Positions 60,280 through 64,000 of a stretch of DNA of 64,000 bases are shown piece by piece. A program made the translations under genes and the position numbers. The notes under the pieces are model-generated. The model was not told the origin of the DNA and ran no database searches. It saw only the letters and a list, made by a program, of their open reading frames with translations. Origin of the DNA: Bacillus sp. SM2101 (GTDB taxonomy: Bacteria; Bacillota; Bacilli; Bacillales; SM2101); NCBI RefSeq assembly GCF_018588585.1, contig NZ_JAEUFG010000008.1, forward strand, positions 1 through 64,000, given 5' to 3'. Each line of letters opens with the position of its first letter. The first letter of the stretch is position 1.

Positions 60280-62088
60280 GTGAAAAAAAGCCGTTTTAAT
60301 AAATGGAAAATTATTTCCACAGTAACTATACGTACTTTCTTAACAATACAAAGCGTTGTTCCTCTGTATTTAATACTAACAGTTATCTTTACAGTATTTA
60401 AAGGGTTATCTCCCTTAGTATATATTTTATTAACAGAAAAGACGATTAATTCATTAATGGCTAGTATAGATAGTTCAACATTTTTATTTTCACCCTTTTA
60501 TTATATTATTTTACAGTTTTTATATTTTGTTATTCTACAAATTATCAACCATGTAGAGAAGATAATGAACTTCCGTATGTTTCAGAAGATGGAGTATCAC
60601 TTTAATAATGAGATTTTTACTATGAGTTCAAAAATTCCATTAATCTATTATGACGATGTAAATTATTATAATTCATTAGAAAAATCAACAATGGAAATTG
60701 GTAAAAAGTCCTGTAGTTATTTGCAAGAAGTTCTCTCCTTTATACAATCAACAATAACCTTTATAACCTTTATCATAACCTTATACTCTGTGCATTGGAC
60801 AATATCCCTTTTTTTATTTTTAATCGTAATAGTTTTAATATGGGTAAATTTTTATACATCTACAACAAATTATGATCAATTTATTCAACAAATATTAAAT
60901 AGAAGAAAAATTGAATATATAGAATCTCTTTTTAAGTCCAAAGAAGTTGCAAAAGAATTTAGAATGTTTAACCATAGTTCATACATTCTTTCTAAATGGA
61001 AAGGTCTATTTTGGCAATTGGGTAATGATCAATATGAATTGGAAAAAAAAAATAACAATAAATTACTAAGCGTTAGTTTATTACATTTCACTTTAAACTT
61101 AATATTTTTAAGTTTATTAGTTTTCTATGTCTTAACTAAAAAAATTACGATTGGGAAGTTTGTTGCGCTTTCCCAACTCCTTACAAATTCTATAAATATT
61201 AGTCATCAAATTGCATCATCATTGGGTGCGATTTTTAGAGATGTTTTATCAATAAACGATTACTATGAATTTAAAAGGATAGTTCCAAACGAAAAATTAA
61301 CACAAGACATAGATGGATCTCATAATGATGATTTTAGAAGCATTAAAGTAAAGGATATATCATTTTCATACCCTCATCATGAGCACCCTGTATTAAAAAA
61401 TATCTCATTCGAAATAAAACCTGGTGAAAAAGTAGCGATCGTAGGTAGAAATGGCTCAGGAAAAAGCACATTAGTTAAATGTCTAACAGGATTATATTCA
61501 ACAAAGAATGGTGAAGTACATATAAATGATGAACCTATTACTCAACAGACAAGAGAAAAATTCTTCAGTACAATCTTTCAAGATTTTGTGAAATATGAAA
61601 TGTCAATACTTGAAAATATAACTTTAGATAAACAAGTAAATAGTAAAATACTGCAAAAGGTTGATGAAGTTTTAGAAGTATCTGGAACTGAACAATTATT
61701 ACATAAGTACGACTTAAATATTAATGATAATATCGGAGCAACGTTATTTGGAAGAGAACTTTCAGGTGGGGAATGGCAAAAAATTTCATTGAGTAGGGCA
61801 TTATTTAAAGATAGTCCGATAATTATTCTAGATGAACCAACTGCTGCTTTAGATCCGATTAGTGAAGCGAAAATTATTGAAGACTTTTTAGATATCTCTT
61901 TTGGAAAAACTTCCATATTTGTAACCCATCGACTTGGGAGTTGTGTAAACGCAGATGTCATATTAGTAATAAAAAATGGTGAACTTGTTGAGCAAGGAAA
62001 TCATGAAGAATTAATGTTACTGAACGGGGAGTATACAGAATTGTTTAACATTCAAGCCAAATGGTATAAAGAAAAAGTTAGAGCTTAA
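60280..62088 (+). CDS. ABC transporter, fused permease and ATP-binding protein (peptide exporter type)
   Basis: 602 residues from the GTG at 60280, 8 bases after GGAGG; the TTG at 60277 is an alternative. Six membrane helices (about 25-45, 65-95, 150-190, 260-285 and around) make the permease half. The ATPase half has Walker A GRNGSGKST (389-397), signature LSGGEWQK (494-501), Walker B IIILDEP (near 515) and the H-loop in VTHR. There is no C39 peptidase domain, consistent with a leaderless cargo. It would export, or protect against, the cysteine-rich peptide. Confidence 0.88.
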   Translation: MKKSRFNKWKIISTVTIRTFLTIQSVVPLYLILTVIFTVFKGLSPLVYILLTEKTINSLMASIDSSTFLFSPFYYIILQFLYFVILQIINHVEKIMNFRMFQKMEYHFNNEIFTMSSKIPLIYYDDVNYYNSLEKSTMEIGKKSCSYLQEVLSFIQSTITFITFIITLYSVHWTISLFLFLIVIVLIWVNFYTSTTNYDQFIQQILNRRKIEYIESLFKSKEVAKEFRMFNHSSYILSKWKGLFWQLGNDQYELEKKNNNKLLSVSLLHFTLNLIFLSLLVFYVLTKKITIGKFVALSQLLTNSINISHQIASSLGAIFRDVLSINDYYEFKRIVPNEKLTQDIDGSHNDDFRSIKVKDISFSYPHHEHPVLKNISFEIKPGEKVAIVGRNGSGKSTLVKCLTGLYSTKNGEVHINDEPITQQTREKFFSTIFQDFVKYEMSILENITLDKQVNSKILQKVDEVLEVSGTEQLLHKYDLNINDNIGATLFGRELSGGEWQKISLSRALFKDSPIIILDEPTAALDPISEAKIIEDFLDISFGKTSIFVTHRLGSCVNADVILVIKNGELVEQGNHEELMLLNGEYTELFNIQAKWYKEKVRA

Positions 62089-62233
62089 CTAGAATGGAAT
62101 TATCCACTATTTATCTTATCAAATTAAAAGGGGTAAAAGAAATACAGCAAAATATTTTATGAAAGTATGAGAGTTTATAAGCATATTTTTATGGATTGTA
62201 ATTACTTTTATAATCCTTACTCAAACTTTAAGA

Positions 62234-62260
62234 AGAGGACTAGTTAAAAGTTCTCTTTTT
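62234..62260 (+). terminator. Terminator after the exporter gene
   Basis: AGAGGACT pairs with AGTTCTCT (one G-T pair), followed by TTTT. Between 62171 and 62300 a start-less frame with ITFIILTQTLRRGLVK recalls the MauE end ILITQTLLP and may be a remnant. The rest to 62451 is empty. Confidence 0.7.
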
Positions 62261-62451
62261 AATTGTATGAGATGTAATAATAATATGTTAACTAGTGTTA
62301 TCGATTAAACGAATTTTTGGGTCAAAATCGCAAGAATAATAACATGCCAGCTCAATACCCAATATGTAACATACAAGTGTGAACTAGCTGGTTTTCAATG
62401 TAGTAATAAATGTTTAAGAGTTTAATAAATTCTGTAGTCTTGCTAATATCC

Positions 62452-63042
62452 TCAATGGATAATAATGGAGATGGCACTATAAACCAATAATAAAGCCATA
62501 ATAATGTTAAATAGACTCCTATATTTATCTAAAAACTTCTGAAAGATAGTCCCGAATAAACTCCAGCTAGATGAACTTACAATACCAACAAATCCTAAAA
62601 ATAAGGCATAAATAAAGTAAATAATGTATGAATTGTAATAAGGATGAATAAATGAAGACACTACTGTAACTCCATATAGAATCCCTTTTGGATTTATAAA
62701 CTGAACTAAGAAACCAATGACAAATAGATTCTTTTTTTCATTACTATTATTCTTTTTATCATCCGTTCCATTGTCTTTAATAGTTTTAAATGCTAGATAT
62801 AACATGTAACTGATACCCAATATGGTTAAGGGTGTTTTAATGCTGGGCATAATTTTTATAAGCAAGTGGTTAAAAATACTGCATAGTAATATAAGTGTAA
62901 AAAAACCTAAACCAACCCCTATACAAAATTTGAGTGTTTTCTTTAGTCCATATTTAGTGGCAAATGTCATAGCCATAAAATTATTGGGTCCTGGTGTGAA
63001 GCTACTGATCAAAACAAACAAAAGAAATGGTAATAAAGGCAT
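62452..63042 (-). CDS. LysE family amino-acid exporter
   Basis: 196 residues with about six membrane helices. SSFTPGPNNFMAMTFATKYG is the LysE/RhtB signature, with a second LVQFINPKGILYGVTVV. Exports amino acids or related metabolites. It is divergent from an XRE-cupin regulator gene, a common pair in which the regulator senses the exported compound. GAGGGGGATCC precedes the ATG on the minus strand. Confidence 0.92.
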   Translation of the reverse strand: MPLLPFLLFVLISSFTPGPNNFMAMTFATKYGLKKTLKFCIGVGLGFFTLILLCSIFNHLLIKIMPSIKTPLTILGISYMLYLAFKTIKDNGTDDKKNNSNEKKNLFVIGFLVQFINPKGILYGVTVVSSFIHPYYNSYIIYFIYALFLGFVGIVSSSSWSLFGTIFQKFLDKYRSLFNIIMALLLVYSAISIIIH

Positions 63043-63069
63043 AAGTAGGATCCCCCTCTAAACGTATGT

Positions 63070-63098
63070 TATAGTGTATTAAAGTACAATATACTATA
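63070..63098. promoter_or_regulatory. Candidate operator between lysE-type and XRE-cupin genes
   Basis: TATAGTGTATT and AATATACTATA form an inverted repeat around AAAGTAC, between the divergent starts. TATA-rich sequences nearby could hold both promoters. Confidence 0.45.
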
Positions 63099-63157
63099 CT
63101 TATATGTTATATTATACAAAATGTGCGTTATAATGTAAATTTTAATGAGGTGATATA

Positions 63158-63712
63158 ATGGAAGAGATTCAGAAAATATTAGGCAGAAATCTGAAGGCCA
63201 TACGAGAAAAGCAAAAACTAAGCTTAGAAAAGGCTTCTGACCTAAGTGGTGTCAGTAAAGCCATGATTGGTCAAATTGAAAGAGGAGAATCAAGTCCAAC
63301 GATAACCACCATTTGGAAAATTGCGAATGGGTTAAAAGTTTCTTTTACATCACTAATAAATGTTCCTGAACCTGAAGCTAAAATTGTGTTACGAAGTGAG
63401 GTCCAAGCTGTATCAGACGATAATGGAAGGTACAGAGTTTTTCCTACATTTCCATTTTCAGAAGATAAGCAGTTTGAATTATACTCAATTGAAATAGAAC
63501 CAGAGGGGAAATTAGATTCTCATGGACACAAGGATGGAACCGAGGAATATATTACTGTTTTTGACGGAGAAGTCCTTGTAAGCATAAATGGGGCGAACTA
63601 TAAATTGAAAAATGGTGATTCAATTAAATTTAAGGCTGATAGACCACATTCATATTACAACACAGGGGATATTTTAGCTCGATTAAGTATGACAATTTAC
63701 TACCCAGAATAA
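63158..63712 (+). CDS. XRE family regulator with C-terminal cupin domain
   Basis: 184 residues. The N-terminal helix-turn-helix reads KLSLEKASDLSGVSKAMIGQ then IERGESSPTITTIWKIANGL (about 20-60). The C-terminal cupin barrel (about 100-184) has KLDSHGHKDGTEEYITVFDG and HSYYNTGD. Such proteins bind a small ligand and usually control a neighbouring transporter. AGGTGA precedes the ATG. Confidence 0.93.
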   Translation: MEEIQKILGRNLKAIREKQKLSLEKASDLSGVSKAMIGQIERGESSPTITTIWKIANGLKVSFTSLINVPEPEAKIVLRSEVQAVSDDNGRYRVFPTFPFSEDKQFELYSIEIEPEGKLDSHGHKDGTEEYITVFDGEVLVSINGANYKLKNGDSIKFKADRPHSYYNTGDILARLSMTIYYPE

Positions 63713-63863
63713 TAAAAGGCTGGCTCTGATTCAGAAGGATGAAGTCGTTTTGGAATTTTTTTTGATACTTTTTCTATTTTTTTTTACGTATTTGAGTAAA
63801 TTATTAACTTCGAAATAATTGAAATTAAGCAATATAGTAGGTTAGTTAAGGGGTGATTTTGTA

Positions 63864-64000
63864 GTGCTTAATATTGAGATAAGAAGACCACGAAGTGGGG
63901 ATAAAATCGAGCTAAATCAATTTTTTAGTACAGTCATAAAGGATACCTATGCAAGAGAAGGTTTATCGGAACTGTTTGAAGAGATAGAGAATGAAATTGA
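63864..64000 (+). CDS. N-terminus of a probable GNAT-type acetyltransferase (partial)
   Basis: 45 codons from the GTG at 63864, 8 bases after AAGGGGTG, running off the window. NIEIRRPRSGDKIELNQFFS and DTYAREGLSELFEEIENEI look like the first strand and helix of a GNAT protein. Too short to be sure. Confidence 0.5.
   Translation, partial: MLNIEIRRPRSGDKIELNQFFSTVIKDTYAREGLSELFEEIENEI

Overview
The window is 64 kb of an AT-rich, low-GC Gram-positive chromosome. Strong AGGAGG-type ribosome binding sites, GTG and TTG starts, a YjcZ-type sporulation peptide, an HU protein, a treP-treA-treR operon, a trpEDCFBA operon without trpG and a DUF368 protein all point to a spore-forming Bacillaceae member. 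Genus cannot be fixed from the sequence. I see no tRNA, rRNA, CRISPR array, transposase or prophage.

Layout. 1-1.1 kb: end of an oligopeptide ABC importer (oppD end, oppF). 2-4.1 kb: acetyltransferase, purU, YjcZ-like peptide. 4.3-7.5 kb: pyruvate formate-lyase and its activase behind two Rex-type operators. 7.5-10.4 kb: a short-period tandem repeat, then a sulfur-handling oxidoreductase-rhodanese protein whose TusA-DsrE half lies in the -1 frame after an A-AAA-AAG slippery run. 10.5-13.2 kb: sugar oxidoreductase and GH43 beta-xylosidase. 13.4-23 kb: a phospholipase-A2-like small protein, hydrolases, a DUF3298 protein, acyl-CoA dehydrogenase, HU, QueD-like protein and S9 peptidase. 23-30 kb: HAD phosphatase, DeoR regulator and the trehalose operon. 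30-40.4 kb: M23 peptidase, membrane protein, sensor kinase, DUF368 transporter, cupin, and fatty-acid genes (acyl-CoA ligase, acyl-CoA dehydrogenase, phosphotransferase, ComB-like). 40.8-47 kb: trp operon with a TRAP-like leader. 47.2-48.9 kb: an MFS pump behind a leader peptide and two stacked terminators. 49.5-55.3 kb: mixed small genes ending in coaW.

The most interesting region is 56.0-62.3 kb. An ECF sigma factor and probable membrane anti-sigma factor are transcribed leftward. Divergently runs an operon encoding two thioredoxin-fold proteins, a MauE/DoxX-type redox membrane protein, two unknown proteins, a 52-residue six-cysteine peptide with no leader (59973-60131) and an ABC exporter. 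Three promoter-like TGTGAC-N16-CGTC sites sit in a 128-bp tandem repeat upstream, and a TGAAGG-N16-CGTC site faces the sigma gene. The cysteine order of the peptide (C, CX3C, C, CC) resembles beta/big-defensins, and its AC... leaderless start recalls laterosporulin. I infer a stress-regulated, disulfide-stabilised leaderless bacteriocin system.

A second layer is a family of at least eight ~130-bp intergenic repeats dispersed from 1.3 to 49 kb. The right edge holds a LysE-type exporter with an XRE-cupin regulator and a truncated GNAT gene.
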